Below, piece after piece: positions 8,870 through 17,134 of a stretch of DNA of 64,000 nucleotides. The notes beneath the pieces were generated by a model, which saw only the letters and a list, made by a program, of their open reading frames with translations, did no database searches and had not been told where the DNA came from. How positions within the stretch are numbered: position 1 is the stretch's first letter; the number at the start of each line of letters is the position of its first letter. Origin of the DNA: Candidatus Latescibacterota bacterium (GTDB lineage: Bacteria; Krumholzibacteriota; Krumholzibacteriia; JACNKJ01); contig JACKDC010000006.1 in the NCBI GenBank assembly GCA_020633725.1, positions 62,001 through 126,000 of the forward strand. Reading direction: 5' to 3'. Position numbers and translations under genes: made by a program.

Positions 8870-11298
8870 AGCCCGTCGATCCCGCCCTCTGGCCGCGCCT
8901 CGAGACGGCCCTGGAGGAGCTGCTCGAGCTCCAGCCCGCCGCCCGGGCGCGCGCGCTGGCGACGCTGGGGCGGCAGGATCCCGCGCTCCGCGACGCGCTC
9001 GAGGAGCTCCTCGCCGCCGACGCCCGCCCGCGGGGCATCCTGGAGACCGGCGCGGACGATCTGGCCCGGGCGCTGCTGGCCGCCCAGCCCTCTCGCGCCG
9101 AGGCCGACGACCCCGAGGCGCCCCTGCCCCGCGTCGCGCGCTACCGCCTCCTGCGGCGACTGGGCCGCGGCGGCATGGGCAACGTCTACCTGGCCGAGCG
9201 CACGGACGGCGATTTCGGCGGGCCCGTCGCGCTCAAGCTGCTCGCCCTGGACGTGGACACCCCCGAGCTGCGCGCGCGCTTCCTGCAGGAGCGCGCGATC
9301 CTGGGGCGGCTCGAGCACCCCGGCATCGCGCGCCTGCTGGACGGGGGCCTGAGCGAGGACGGCCGCCCCTACTTCGCGCTGGAGTACATCGAGGGCCAGC
9401 CCATCACGGACGATGCCGACGCGCGCCGGCTCACCCTGCGCGAGCGCCTGCGGCTCTTCGAGAAGGTCTGCGAGGCCGTGGGCTACGCGCAGCAGCACCT
9501 CGTGGTGCACCGGGACCTGAAGCCGTCGAACATCCTGGTCACGCCGGAGGGCCAGGTGAAGCTGCTCGACTTCGGCATCGCCAAGCTCCTGGCCGAGGCG
9601 GAGGACGGCGAGGCCCGCACCCGCACGGGCGTGGCGCTCATGACGCCCGAGTACGCCGCGCCCGAGCAGCTGCGCGGAGAGCCGGTGACCACGGCGACGG
9701 ACGTCTACGCCCTCGGCCTCGTGCTCTACGAGCTGCTGGCCGGACGCCGCGCCGTGGACAGCGCCCTGCGCGGCCTGATCGTGAGGGGGGGCGAGCGCGA
9801 AGCGCGGCCGCTGGCCCAGGCGCTGAGCCGGGCGTCGCGCGAGGAGGAGATGGCCACCGCTGCCGCGCGCCGCTCGAGCCCGGCGGCCCTGCGCCGCCAG
9901 CTCCGCGGCGAGCCGGCCACGCTGGTGGACACGGCGCTCCGCCCCGAGCCCGAGCGCCGCTACGCCTCGGCCGAGGCCATGCTCGAGGACCTGCGGCGGC
10001 TGCGCGAGGGACGTCCCCTGCTCGCCCGCCCGGCCTCGGCGGGCTATCGCCTGCGCAAGTACCTTCGCCGCCACCGGGTGGCCATGGGCGCGAGCGCCGC
10101 CGTGGTGATCGCCCTGGCCCTGGGCCTGGCGGCCACGGCCTGGCAGGGACGCGTGGCGCGCCAGCAGGCCGCGCGCGCCGAGGCGGTGCGGCAGTTCGTC
10201 ACGAGCCTCTTCACCGACGCCAACCCGGACGAGACCGGCGCCGCGGAAGTGAAGGATCTGCTGGCGCGCGGCGTCACGCGCGTGGATGGGGAGCTGGCCG
10301 GTCAGCCCGCGCTGCAGGCCGAGCTGCTGGGGATCATCGGGCGCGCCTACGTGGCGCTGGGCGAGTACCCGGCCGCGCTGCCGCCCCTGGCGCGCTCCCT
10401 CGCGCTCGAGCACGCGGTGGGCGGCGACGTGCGCCAGGCGGAGATCGCCCTGGGCGGCGCCGAGGTGGAGGCCATGCACCTGGAGCGCGCGGACTCACTA
10501 CTGCGGACGGCCCTGGCGCGCTTCGACCCCGAGACGGAGCGGCTCGATCCCGAGCGCATCCTGGCGCTGAGCAACCGCGCGGTGCTGGAGCAGCGCAGCG
10601 GCCACTACGACGAGGCCGAGCGCCTCGATCGCGAGGTTCTCGCGCTCGACGAGGAGCGCTACGGACCGGAGCACCCCGAGGTCGCGGCCGATCTCAACAA
10701 CCTGGGGACGCTGTACATCGACCAGGGGCGCTGGGACGAGGCCGTCGACGTCCACCGCCGCGCGCTCGACCTGCGCGAGCGCCTGCTGCCGCCCGGGAAC
10801 ACCGTGACGCCCGCCAGCCTGCACAACCTGGCCTACGCCCTCTCCAAGCTGGGGCGAAGCGAAGAGGCCGACAGCCTCTACCGGGAGGCGATCGCCCGGC
10901 GCCAGGCGATCTACCCCGACGGCCACCCCCTGCTGGCGGGGTCGCTGCGCGAGCTGGGAGCGCTGCGGATGAGCGCGGGAGACCTCGCCGCCGCGGACAG
11001 CCTCTTCTCCGCGGCGCTGGACATGCAGGAGCGGCTTCTGGGCGAGGCGCACAGCGGCACGGCGATGACCGTCAACCAGCGCGGCGTGGTCGCCTACTTC
11101 CGCGGCCACCACGAGGCGGCCCGCGCGGACTTCGTCCGGGCCTTCGCGACGCTGGCGAAGGTGCTCCCGCCCGGGCATCCCACCACGCTCCAGGTGGGGC
11201 GCAACCTCGAGGGCACGCTGCGCGCGCTGGGACGCGTCGCGGCGGCCGACTCCGTGGGCGCGCGGCTGGACTCGCTGGCGGCGCTGGCCGACGACTGA
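8866..11298 (+). CDS. Transmembrane Ser/Thr protein kinase with TPR sensor domain
   Basis: 810 aa. Residues 1-90 are a helical N-terminal extension. The kinase domain (about 93-395) has the Gly loop LGRGGMGNVYLAE (100-105), invariant Lys124 (VALKLL), HRDLKPSN (215-222), DFG (235-237) and an APEQLRGE activation-segment end, so it looks active. A single membrane helix follows (~405-428), then about 380 residues of tetratricopeptide repeats (for example LNNLGTLYIDQGRWDEAV). The TPR part is probably outside the cytoplasm. The GTG start overlaps the sigma stop (GTGA), so the pair is translationally coupled; the sigma is the obvious candidate substrate. Confidence 0.92.
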   Translation: MKPVDPALWPRLETALEELLELQPAARARALATLGRQDPALRDALEELLAADARPRGILETGADDLARALLAAQPSRAEADDPEAPLPRVARYRLLRRLGRGGMGNVYLAERTDGDFGGPVALKLLALDVDTPELRARFLQERAILGRLEHPGIARLLDGGLSEDGRPYFALEYIEGQPITDDADARRLTLRERLRLFEKVCEAVGYAQQHLVVHRDLKPSNILVTPEGQVKLLDFGIAKLLAEAEDGEARTRTGVALMTPEYAAPEQLRGEPVTTATDVYALGLVLYELLAGRRAVDSALRGLIVRGGEREARPLAQALSRASREEEMATAAARRSSPAALRRQLRGEPATLVDTALRPEPERRYASAEAMLEDLRRLREGRPLLARPASAGYRLRKYLRRHRVAMGASAAVVIALALGLAATAWQGRVARQQAARAEAVRQFVTSLFTDANPDETGAAEVKDLLARGVTRVDGELAGQPALQAELLGIIGRAYVALGEYPAALPPLARSLALEHAVGGDVRQAEIALGGAEVEAMHLERADSLLRTALARFDPETERLDPERILALSNRAVLEQRSGHYDEAERLDREVLALDEERYGPEHPEVAADLNNLGTLYIDQGRWDEAVDVHRRALDLRERLLPPGNTVTPASLHNLAYALSKLGRSEEADSLYREAIARRQAIYPDGHPLLAGSLRELGALRMSAGDLAAADSLFSAALDMQERLLGEAHSGTAMTVNQRGVVAYFRGHHEAARADFVRAFATLAKVLPPGHPTTLQVGRNLEGTLRALGRVAAADSVGARLDSLAALADD

Positions 11299-11301
11299 GC
11301 G

Positions 11302-11952
11302 CTAGCCCGAGGTGGCGAGCCTCGTGTCGGACTGCGCGGCCGTGATCGCGCGGCGGCAGTCCTCCAGCGGCCCGCCCAGCCCGCGCTTCTGGTGCACGAG
11401 CCGTCCTTCCCGGTCCAGGACGCTGATCACGCTGGCGTGGGAGAAGTTGCCGTCAGGATCCTCGCGGAAGGGTACGTCCAGCAGCACCGAGAGCTCGCGG
11501 ACCGCCGCGGCGTCGCCGTGCAGCAGGGTCCAGCGGGCGGCGGGCAGCTGCTGCTGCGCGGCGAACTCGCGCAGGGCGGCGGGGTCGTCGCGGGCGCTGT
11601 CGAAGGAGATCAGCACGAAGCCGGGACCGCCGTCGTCAGCCGCGGGCAGGTCCGCCTCGAGCTCGCGCAGCTCGCTCAGGATGCGCGGACAGGCGTACTG
11701 GCAGTGCGTGAAGATCATGGCGACCACGCGAACGCGGCCGGCGAGGTCGCCGAGCTGAAGGGCGTGGCCGTCCTGGTCCGTCCAGGGCGAGTGCAGGGCG
11801 TAGAGCGACGTGGCGGGCAGCGCGGGCGCCGTCTCGGCCGCCGGCGCGGCATGCGCGGAGGGCTGGCAGCAGGGGGGCGTGGCCGGCGGATCGGCCGCGT
11901 CGGCCGCCGTGGCCAGCAGCGGTAGCAGCAGCAGGAGCGGGAAGCGGATCAC
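11302..11952 (-). CDS. SCO1/SenC-family copper chaperone/thiol protein
   Basis: 216 aa with a signal peptide (residues 1-20). Thioredoxin-like fold with the copper-binding CQYAC (Cys84, Cys88) and the distal His in NFSHASVISVLD, both needed for Cu binding in SCO proteins. An extra CC at 28-29 lies in the linker. It is the last gene of the ric-nirK operon and overlaps the SUMF1-like gene by GTGA, with AGGAGGTGA before the GTG start. In that setting it most likely delivers copper to the nitrite reductase rather than to a cytochrome oxidase, none of which is encoded nearby. Convergent with the upstream kinase gene, three bases apart. Confidence 0.9.
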   Translation of the reverse strand: MIRFPLLLLLPLLATAADAADPPATPPCCQPSAHAAPAAETAPALPATSLYALHSPWTDQDGHALQLGDLAGRVRVVAMIFTHCQYACPRILSELRELEADLPAADDGGPGFVLISFDSARDDPAALREFAAQQQLPAARWTLLHGDAAAVRELSVLLDVPFREDPDGNFSHASVISVLDREGRLVHQKRGLGGPLEDCRRAITAAQSDTRLATSG

Positions 11953-12746
11953 GGTTCACCTCCTGGCGAGGGATCGGTGTTCAGGTCGCGCGCACAGCGG
12001 AAACCGAGGCTGTTGAGGCAGTCGGCGCCGTGCAGGCTGCTGCGGAAGGCGTAGCGCATGAAGGCCGCGTAGTCGGTGAGGTCGGTGGCGCCCACGGCGC
12101 CGCCGGCGCAGAAGAAGCGCCGCTCGAGATCGCTGTCGGCGCGGGACTCGCCGGTGACGAGGGCCGAGTTGAAGTCCTCGACCCACTCCCAGGCCAGGCC
12201 GTGGAGATCCCAGACGCCCCAGCGGTTGGCCGCGGTCGATTCCACGGGCGGCAGGGGCAGCTGCCCGGGCCGGGCGTACCAGTCGAGGATGCGCTGCTGC
12301 GTCTCGGGATCGGTCCCGCTCGCCCCCGCGCCCGCGGCGTACTCCCACTCGGCGACGCTGGGCAGGCGCTTGCCGCGCCACTGCGCATAGGCGCGGGCCG
12401 CGAACCAGGACACCTGGGTGACCGGGCTCCTCTCCAGGGCCGCGGCCCGTGGGCCGAGATCCAGATCCCCGGCCCACTGGGCGAGGTAGTTCTCGCCGGC
12501 GAAGAGCCGGCTGACCCGGGATCGGCGCCACTCCGGACAGGCGCGCACGAAGTCGAGGTACTCGGCGTTGGTCACGGCGTGCGTGTCGAGCAGGAAACCG
12601 CCCACGTGCACCCGGTCGGCAGCCGCGTCGCGGGCGTAGAGGGGCAGGTAGTCGCCGCCCTCGACGCGGCACATCCCACCGGCAGGCGTGGCGCCCGCCG
12701 GCGCGGCGGTCAGCAGCAGCAGCAGCGTCCAGGCCCGGGTCCTCAT
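11949..12746 (-). CDS. SUMF1/FGE-fold protein of the nirK operon (NirV-like)
   Basis: 265 aa with a Sec-type signal (1-19). Formylglycine-generating-enzyme-like fold: VEGGDYLPLY, DTHAVTNAEYLDFVRA, SPVTQVSWFAARAYAQW, RLPSVAEWEYAAGAG, WGVWDLHGLAWEWVEDF and a final LGFRCARD. The usual RGGSW near the C-terminus is replaced by FFCAGGAVGA, so catalytic formylglycine formation is doubtful. In several denitrifiers a protein of this fold (NirV) lies directly after nirK; the layout here is the same, with a 4-base ATGA overlap. A role in nitrite reductase maturation is inferred from context only. Confidence 0.83.
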   Translation of the reverse strand: MRTRAWTLLLLLTAAPAGATPAGGMCRVEGGDYLPLYARDAAADRVHVGGFLLDTHAVTNAEYLDFVRACPEWRRSRVSRLFAGENYLAQWAGDLDLGPRAAALERSPVTQVSWFAARAYAQWRGKRLPSVAEWEYAAGAGASGTDPETQQRILDWYARPGQLPLPPVESTAANRWGVWDLHGLAWEWVEDFNSALVTGESRADSDLERRFFCAGGAVGATDLTDYAAFMRYAFRSSLHGADCLNSLGFRCARDLNTDPSPGGEP

Positions 12747-14227
12747 GGACGCAGCGCCTTCACGTCGCCGGGCTCCACGACGCCGCCGTCGTTGCCCCAG
12801 CTGTTCAGCACGTAGGTGAGCACGCTGGCGATCTGATCGTCGCTGAGATGCAGCGCCGGCATGACTCCGTTGTAGGTCTTGCCGTTGACCACCAGCTCGC
12901 CCTGCTTGCCCTCCAGGATCGCATGGATGCCGCGTGTCTTGTCGGCCAGCAGGTAGTCGGAGCCGGCGAGCGGCGGGAAGGCCGCCGGGATGCCCTGGCC
13001 CGTGAGCTGGTGACAGGCCGCGCAGTTCTGCGCGAAGAGGCGCTCGCCGGCGGCGATGCGCTCCTGCTTGGTCAGCGTGCGCGCCGGCGAGGGCGTCGCC
13101 TCGCTCTCGATCGCCTGCACCGCGCTCCCCTCCGGCAGGTAGATGCCCTCGGCCTGCTGTCCGGAGTAGATGGCGGGATCCCCGGGCCCCTCGACCTTCA
13201 GCATGCCCAGCGCGCCCTTGTTGAAGGCGCGGAAGATGGCGTGGTCCACCAGGAGGAAGGTGCCGGGGACGTCCACCTTGAACTCCACCAGGGCCGCTCC
13301 ACCGGCCGGCACCAGCGTGGTCTGGACGTTGCGCTGGTCGGCGCGGCTCCCCGCCTCGGTGTGCACCAGATCGAAGATCTCGCCGATGACGTGAAAGGAC
13401 GAGATGAGATTCGGTCCGCCGTTGCCGACGAACAGGCGCACCGTCTCGCCGGTGCTGGCGCGCAGGGCCCGGTCGTCCGCGAGCGCGCCCACGGAGCCGT
13501 TGAACACCACGTAGTCCGGCTCCTCGCGCAGGGCCTTGGCCATGTCGAAGGGCTGAAGCCCCGCCTCGCCGTAGGAGCCGGTCGTGTAGAACTCCCCCTG
13601 CATCACGTAGAACTCCCGGTCCACCGGAGGGAGGCCCCCGGCCGGTTCCACCAGGATCAGCCCGTACATTCCATTGGCGATGTGCATGCCCACGGGCGCC
13701 GTCGCGCAGTGGTAGACGAAGAGGCCTGGATTCAGCGCCGTGAAGGAGAACTGCGTGCTCTTGCCGGGCGCCGTGAAGGACGAGGTGGCGCCGCCCCCGG
13801 GGCCGGTGACGGCGTGCATGTCGATGTTGTGCGGCATCTTGTTGTCGGGGTGGTTGCTGAGATGCACCTCCACCACGTCGTTCTGACGCACGCGGATGAA
13901 GGGTCCCGGCACCGTGCCGCCGAAGGTCCAGAACGTGTACTCGACGCCGTCGGCGAGCCGCCCCACGTGCTCGCGCACCTCGAGATCGACCCGCACGTGG
14001 GTGGGGTGGTCCCGTGCGATGGGGGCCGGCACCTGCGGAGCATGCGTGAGCGTGGCCACCTCCTGCCCGCGAACCTGCGCGCGCTCGACCGGGGACAGGC
14101 CCCAGTCGGCGCGGCCGTCGGGGTCGGTGGCCTCTCCTCGCCCACAGGCGAGAGGCGTGAGCACAAGCAGCGTGAGGGCGAGCGTCGCGGCGCTTCGCGC
14201 GAGTCGATCTACCCGGCAGGACTTCAT
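12743..14227 (-). CDS. nirK: Copper nitrite reductase (NO-forming) fused to cytochrome c, lipoprotein
   Basis: 494 aa; reduces nitrite to nitric oxide in the periplasm. The signal ends in lipobox LTPLAC. Two cupredoxin domains carry all copper ligands: type 1 His133, Cys174, His182, Met187; type 2 His138, His173 and the His of SSFHVIGEIFD; catalytic Asp136 (PHNIDMH). A C-terminal ~95-residue class I cytochrome c domain has CAACH and a likely Met ligand in VMPALHLS. The ATG at 14227 is preceded by GGAGGTGA; a further in-frame start at 14284 would destroy the signal peptide. The heme domain probably passes electrons directly to the type 1 copper. Confidence 0.96.
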   Translation of the reverse strand: MKSCRVDRLARSAATLALTLLVLTPLACGRGEATDPDGRADWGLSPVERAQVRGQEVATLTHAPQVPAPIARDHPTHVRVDLEVREHVGRLADGVEYTFWTFGGTVPGPFIRVRQNDVVEVHLSNHPDNKMPHNIDMHAVTGPGGGATSSFTAPGKSTQFSFTALNPGLFVYHCATAPVGMHIANGMYGLILVEPAGGLPPVDREFYVMQGEFYTTGSYGEAGLQPFDMAKALREEPDYVVFNGSVGALADDRALRASTGETVRLFVGNGGPNLISSFHVIGEIFDLVHTEAGSRADQRNVQTTLVPAGGAALVEFKVDVPGTFLLVDHAIFRAFNKGALGMLKVEGPGDPAIYSGQQAEGIYLPEGSAVQAIESEATPSPARTLTKQERIAAGERLFAQNCAACHQLTGQGIPAAFPPLAGSDYLLADKTRGIHAILEGKQGELVVNGKTYNGVMPALHLSDDQIASVLTYVLNSWGNDGGVVEPGDVKALRP

Positions 14228-14240
14228 GGTCACCTCCAGT

Positions 14241-14981
14241 TCAGCGAACGTGCTGGCGTCCGTCGTCGTCGCCGGCGCCAGCACCGAGTCGGGCGCGCGT
14301 GCGCGGGAAGAGGATGTTGTTCTCCTTGTGGATGTGCAGGTGGAGATCGTCCTCCAGCGTCGTCAGGCCGTCGAGCAGGGCGAGCAGGGAGCCGCAGGCG
14401 TCGGTGGGCGGCTGGTAGCCCTGGGTCAGCCTCGCGAACTCGCGCAGGAAGCCGGCGGCCGTGTCGTGTTCCATCTCCATCACCTGGATCGGCGCGGAGA
14501 GGTCGCCGCAGTGGAAGGAGGCGCCGCCGCCGTCCTCGAGATCGCGGATGGCGGGGAAGAGAACCCGTTCCTCCTTGACCATGTGCATCTCGAGTTCGCC
14601 CCGGAACGCGCCCAACTGCGCGTCCAGGGTCGCGTACTCGGGGTGCCGCTCGCCGTGGGCTCGCGCGACCTTGTGGGCCAGCGCCGCGAGACGGGGCAGC
14701 TCCTCGCGCAGGAAGGCGTGGTGCGTGGATTCGATGTGATCGCAGAGGGTGGACAGGGGCTGCAGGCGCCAGTCGACCCCCGCGTCCTCGCCGCCCGCCG
14801 TGGAGTCACGCAGGCTGGAGGCCACCTGCTCGGGGTCGAGCCCCCGTGTGCGGCAGGCCTCGTCCAGGCTGCGCTTGCCGCCGCAGCAGTAGTCGATCCC
14901 GAGCTGCTCGAGGGTCCGCGAACGGGCGGGCCGCTCCGCAACCCACTCACCCACAGTGCTTTGCAAGTCGAGCGTCTTCAC
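14241..14981 (-). CDS. ric: Di-iron Fe-S repair protein, RIC/ScdA/YtfE family
   Basis: 246 aa. The N-terminal ScdA_N domain includes LEQLGIDYCCGGKRSLDEAC. A hemerythrin-like di-iron domain follows with His/Glu ligands in DHIESTHHAFLREEL, EMHMVKEERVLFPAI, MEMEHDTAAGFLREF and LHIHKENNILFPR. Such proteins repair or supply iron to Fe-S clusters damaged by nitric oxide. GTG at 14981 has GGAGG seven bases before it. It is the first gene of the operon with nirK (13-base gap) and faces an Rrf2-type regulator, as expected for an NO-inducible unit that makes and copes with NO. Confidence 0.93.
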   Translation of the reverse strand: MKTLDLQSTVGEWVAERPARSRTLEQLGIDYCCGGKRSLDEACRTRGLDPEQVASSLRDSTAGGEDAGVDWRLQPLSTLCDHIESTHHAFLREELPRLAALAHKVARAHGERHPEYATLDAQLGAFRGELEMHMVKEERVLFPAIRDLEDGGGASFHCGDLSAPIQVMEMEHDTAAGFLREFARLTQGYQPPTDACGSLLALLDGLTTLEDDLHLHIHKENNILFPRTRARLGAGAGDDDGRQHVR

Positions 14982-15117
14982 CGGGGAACCTCCTTCGCCC
15001 GCGGGGGAAGCCCCGCAAAAGAAAACCAATACCTACGGGTTGTGGTTATAGGGTATAGCAATTAACGTGGATGTCAAGGTACTCTTTTCGCCGGACACCC
15101 CGGATCGGAGCTAGACG
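14982..15117. promoter_or_regulatory. Divergent ric-nirK / nsrR control region
   Basis: 136 bases, clearly AT-richer than its surroundings. On the minus strand a perfect TTGACA (15077-15072) lies upstream of AT-rich CTATACCCTATAAC (15058-15045), a plausible promoter for ric, though the -10 spacing is ambiguous (14 or 21). The near-dyad TATA-GGG-TATA (15047-15057) overlaps it and is a candidate operator for the adjacent Rrf2 regulator. A 6-bp hairpin (GCGGGG-GAAG-CCCCGC, 15001-15016) lies in the ric leader next to its ribosome site. On the plus strand GGAG (15107-15110) serves the regulator. Confidence 0.55.
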
Positions 15118-15561
15118 ATGCTGATTCCCAAGACCGCCGAATACGCCCTGCGCGCCGTCGTGTGGCTGGCCGACAGCCACGGAGACGCCCTGCCCCGCGA
15201 GGCCATCGCCCAGGGGACGCGCGTGCCCCCGGGCTACCTGTCGAAGGTGCTCAACGCCCTGCGCCGCGCGGGCATTCTGCGCTCCCTGCCGGGGCGCGGC
15301 GGCGGCTTCGCCCTCACTCGACCGCCGGAGTCGATCTCGGTGCTGGAGGTGGTCAACGCGGTGAGTCCGCTGCAGCGGATCCGCGTCTGTCCCCTGGGCC
15401 TGGAGACCCACGGGCAGCGTCTCTGCGCGCTGCACCGCCGCCTGGATCTCGCGCTGGCATCGGTGGAGGAGGCCTTCGCCGGCTCGAGCATCGCCGACAT
15501 TCTCGCGCAGCCCACCGAGAGCCCGGCGCTCTGCGAGCTGCCCGAGACGCGGAGCGCCTGA
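15118..15561 (+). CDS. nsrR: Rrf2-family Fe-S transcription regulator (NsrR-like)
   Basis: 147 aa. N-terminal winged helix (MLIPKTAEYALRAVVWLAD; VPPGYLSKVLNALRRAGIL; GRGGGFALTRP) typical of Rrf2 regulators. The cluster-binding loop has Cys91 and Cys103 with 11 residues between, but the usual middle Cys is absent (Leu-Glu-Thr-His at 95-98). Glu8 lies where NsrR has an acidic ligand from the partner subunit. It probably senses nitric oxide and represses the divergent ric-nirK operon. Assignment to NsrR rather than IscR or RsrR rests on this context. A third Cys sits near the C-terminus (ALCELPE). Confidence 0.82.
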   Translation: MLIPKTAEYALRAVVWLADSHGDALPREAIAQGTRVPPGYLSKVLNALRRAGILRSLPGRGGGFALTRPPESISVLEVVNAVSPLQRIRVCPLGLETHGQRLCALHRRLDLALASVEEAFAGSSIADILAQPTESPALCELPETRSA

Positions 15562-15569
15562 GGCGGGGG

Positions 15570-17048
15570 TCAGCGGCGGCGGAGCCTGGCGGCCACCTGG
15601 CGCAGCGCGCCGCGGGCGTCCCGGTCCAGGCTGCCGACGAACGCCAGATAGACGAGCGCGCCGGCGGGGATGCGCAACCCCAGGCTGAACGCGTGGTTCG
15701 ACTGCGTGGGGATCGCGCGCACCACGAGGAACATGATCGCCGCGGCGGCGCCGTAGATCAGCAGGCTGCGAACCGGGAAGCGCAGGCGCAGGAAGCGCTG
15801 GCTGAACAGCCCGCCACCGAAGACGTAGAACCCATACGCGATGAGGGTGGTGATGGCCGCGCCCATCATGCCGAGGTCGGGGATCATCAGCCAGTTGAGT
15901 CCAAGGTTGATCAGGGCGGCCATGCCGAGGAAGGCCGCCAGCCAGCCCGTGCGCTTGGTGAGGAAGAGCCCCGCCAGGAAGGGATAGTAGGCGCCCTGGA
16001 TCACCTTGGCGGCAAGCACCCAGGGGATGACCGTGGCCGACTCGGCGAACTTCTCGCTCGCCAGGAGTCCGATCAGCTCCGGCGCCACCGCGCTCACCCC
16101 GAAGACCACCGGCAGCGCCACCAGGGCGTAGTAGCGCAGGAAGCGCTCCAGGCTGTCGCGGGCCGAGTCGGGCCCCTCTTCGCTCCAGACGTTCATGGTG
16201 ACGGGAATCAGCGCGCTGTTGAGCGCCGGGACGAAGAACATCACCGCGTAGTTCGCCATGCTGTAGCCGGCGGTGTAGAGCCCGAGCTCGCTCTCGGCGC
16301 GGAAGTAGCTGAGCAGGAAGCGGTCGCTCCAGTCGGTGACGAAGCCCGACACGTTGAGCCCCAGCAGCGGCAGGCCGTAGAGCATGGCCTCGCGGACGAT
16401 GGGCAGGTCCATGACGCGCGGCGACCAGTGCAGCGACCGCCGGGCGTAGCGCACGCAGTAGGTGAAGATGAGCCCCTCGGCCACCAGCACGCCGCCGAAG
16501 AACCCGGTCAGCCCCCAGCGGAAGACCGCCACGAAGAGCAGCGGCAGGCCCATGGCGAGATAGCGCTGGACCAGGATGATCGACGAACGCAGCGCCGCCC
16601 GTTCCTGGCTCTGCAGGATGCTCTGGACCATCTGCGTGAGATTGCCGAAGAGGATGAGCCCCGAGCCCATGGCGATCAGGTTGCGCGCGCGGGCGTCCAG
16701 GATGGCCGGCGGCACGAGCAGCACCAGCAGGAGCAGGCCGGTGAAGGTCGCGCCGATCGCGAGGCTGGCGTTCAGCATGGACGAGGACAGGACCTCCGTC
16801 CCGCCGGGGCGCTTGCCCGTCTTGAACTCGCCCCAGAGACGCACGACGGCCGGCCGCAACCCCATCCCGCTCACGGTGCTGACGAACTTGATGGAGCTGT
16901 CCACGAGCCCCATGACGCCGTACTGCGCCTGGGTGAAGATGCGCGTCAGGATGGGAAAGGAGATGAAGCCGGTGAGCGACGACAGCGCTTCGGCGAGGGC
17001 ATAGAAGGTGGCCTGACGGCCGACGCGCTTCAGGACGGACACGCGCAC
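15570..17048 (-). CDS. Polysaccharide flippase (Wzx/MATE-like, MVF superfamily)
   Basis: 492-aa integral membrane protein with about 12-14 hydrophobic helices. It begins with the family hallmark FYALAEALSSLTGFISFPILTR followed by QYGVMGLVD, typical of O-antigen/exopolysaccharide translocases (split here as two motifs). Later segments LYTAGYSMANYAVMFFVPAL and GAAITTLIAYGFYVFGG also fit. It should move lipid-linked sugar units across the inner membrane. No glycosyltransferase or polymerase lies beside it; the CapA/CapK pair is 10 kb away. GTG start with a weak ribosome site. Convergent with nsrR, eight bases apart. Confidence 0.88.
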   Translation of the reverse strand: MRVSVLKRVGRQATFYALAEALSSLTGFISFPILTRIFTQAQYGVMGLVDSSIKFVSTVSGMGLRPAVVRLWGEFKTGKRPGGTEVLSSSMLNASLAIGATFTGLLLLVLLVPPAILDARARNLIAMGSGLILFGNLTQMVQSILQSQERAALRSSIILVQRYLAMGLPLLFVAVFRWGLTGFFGGVLVAEGLIFTYCVRYARRSLHWSPRVMDLPIVREAMLYGLPLLGLNVSGFVTDWSDRFLLSYFRAESELGLYTAGYSMANYAVMFFVPALNSALIPVTMNVWSEEGPDSARDSLERFLRYYALVALPVVFGVSAVAPELIGLLASEKFAESATVIPWVLAAKVIQGAYYPFLAGLFLTKRTGWLAAFLGMAALINLGLNWLMIPDLGMMGAAITTLIAYGFYVFGGGLFSQRFLRLRFPVRSLLIYGAAAAIMFLVVRAIPTQSNHAFSLGLRIPAGALVYLAFVGSLDRDARGALRQVAARLRRR

Positions 17049-17134
17049 TCCACCGGCTGGGGGCTGACACCCGTGAAAGCGAACGGCGGGAGCCTAGGCT
17101 CCCGCCGTGGATTGGTCAATATCGTCCTTGCGCG

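Noticed and set aside
14228..14284. Earlier in-frame start of nirK
   Set aside because: It would put 19 polar residues before the signal peptide; the ATG at 14227 has GGAGGTGA and gives a normal lipoprotein signal.
15272..15350. Possible zinc-finger or second gene inside nsrR
   Set aside because: No frame other than the regulator's has a start with ribosome site or a plausible product.
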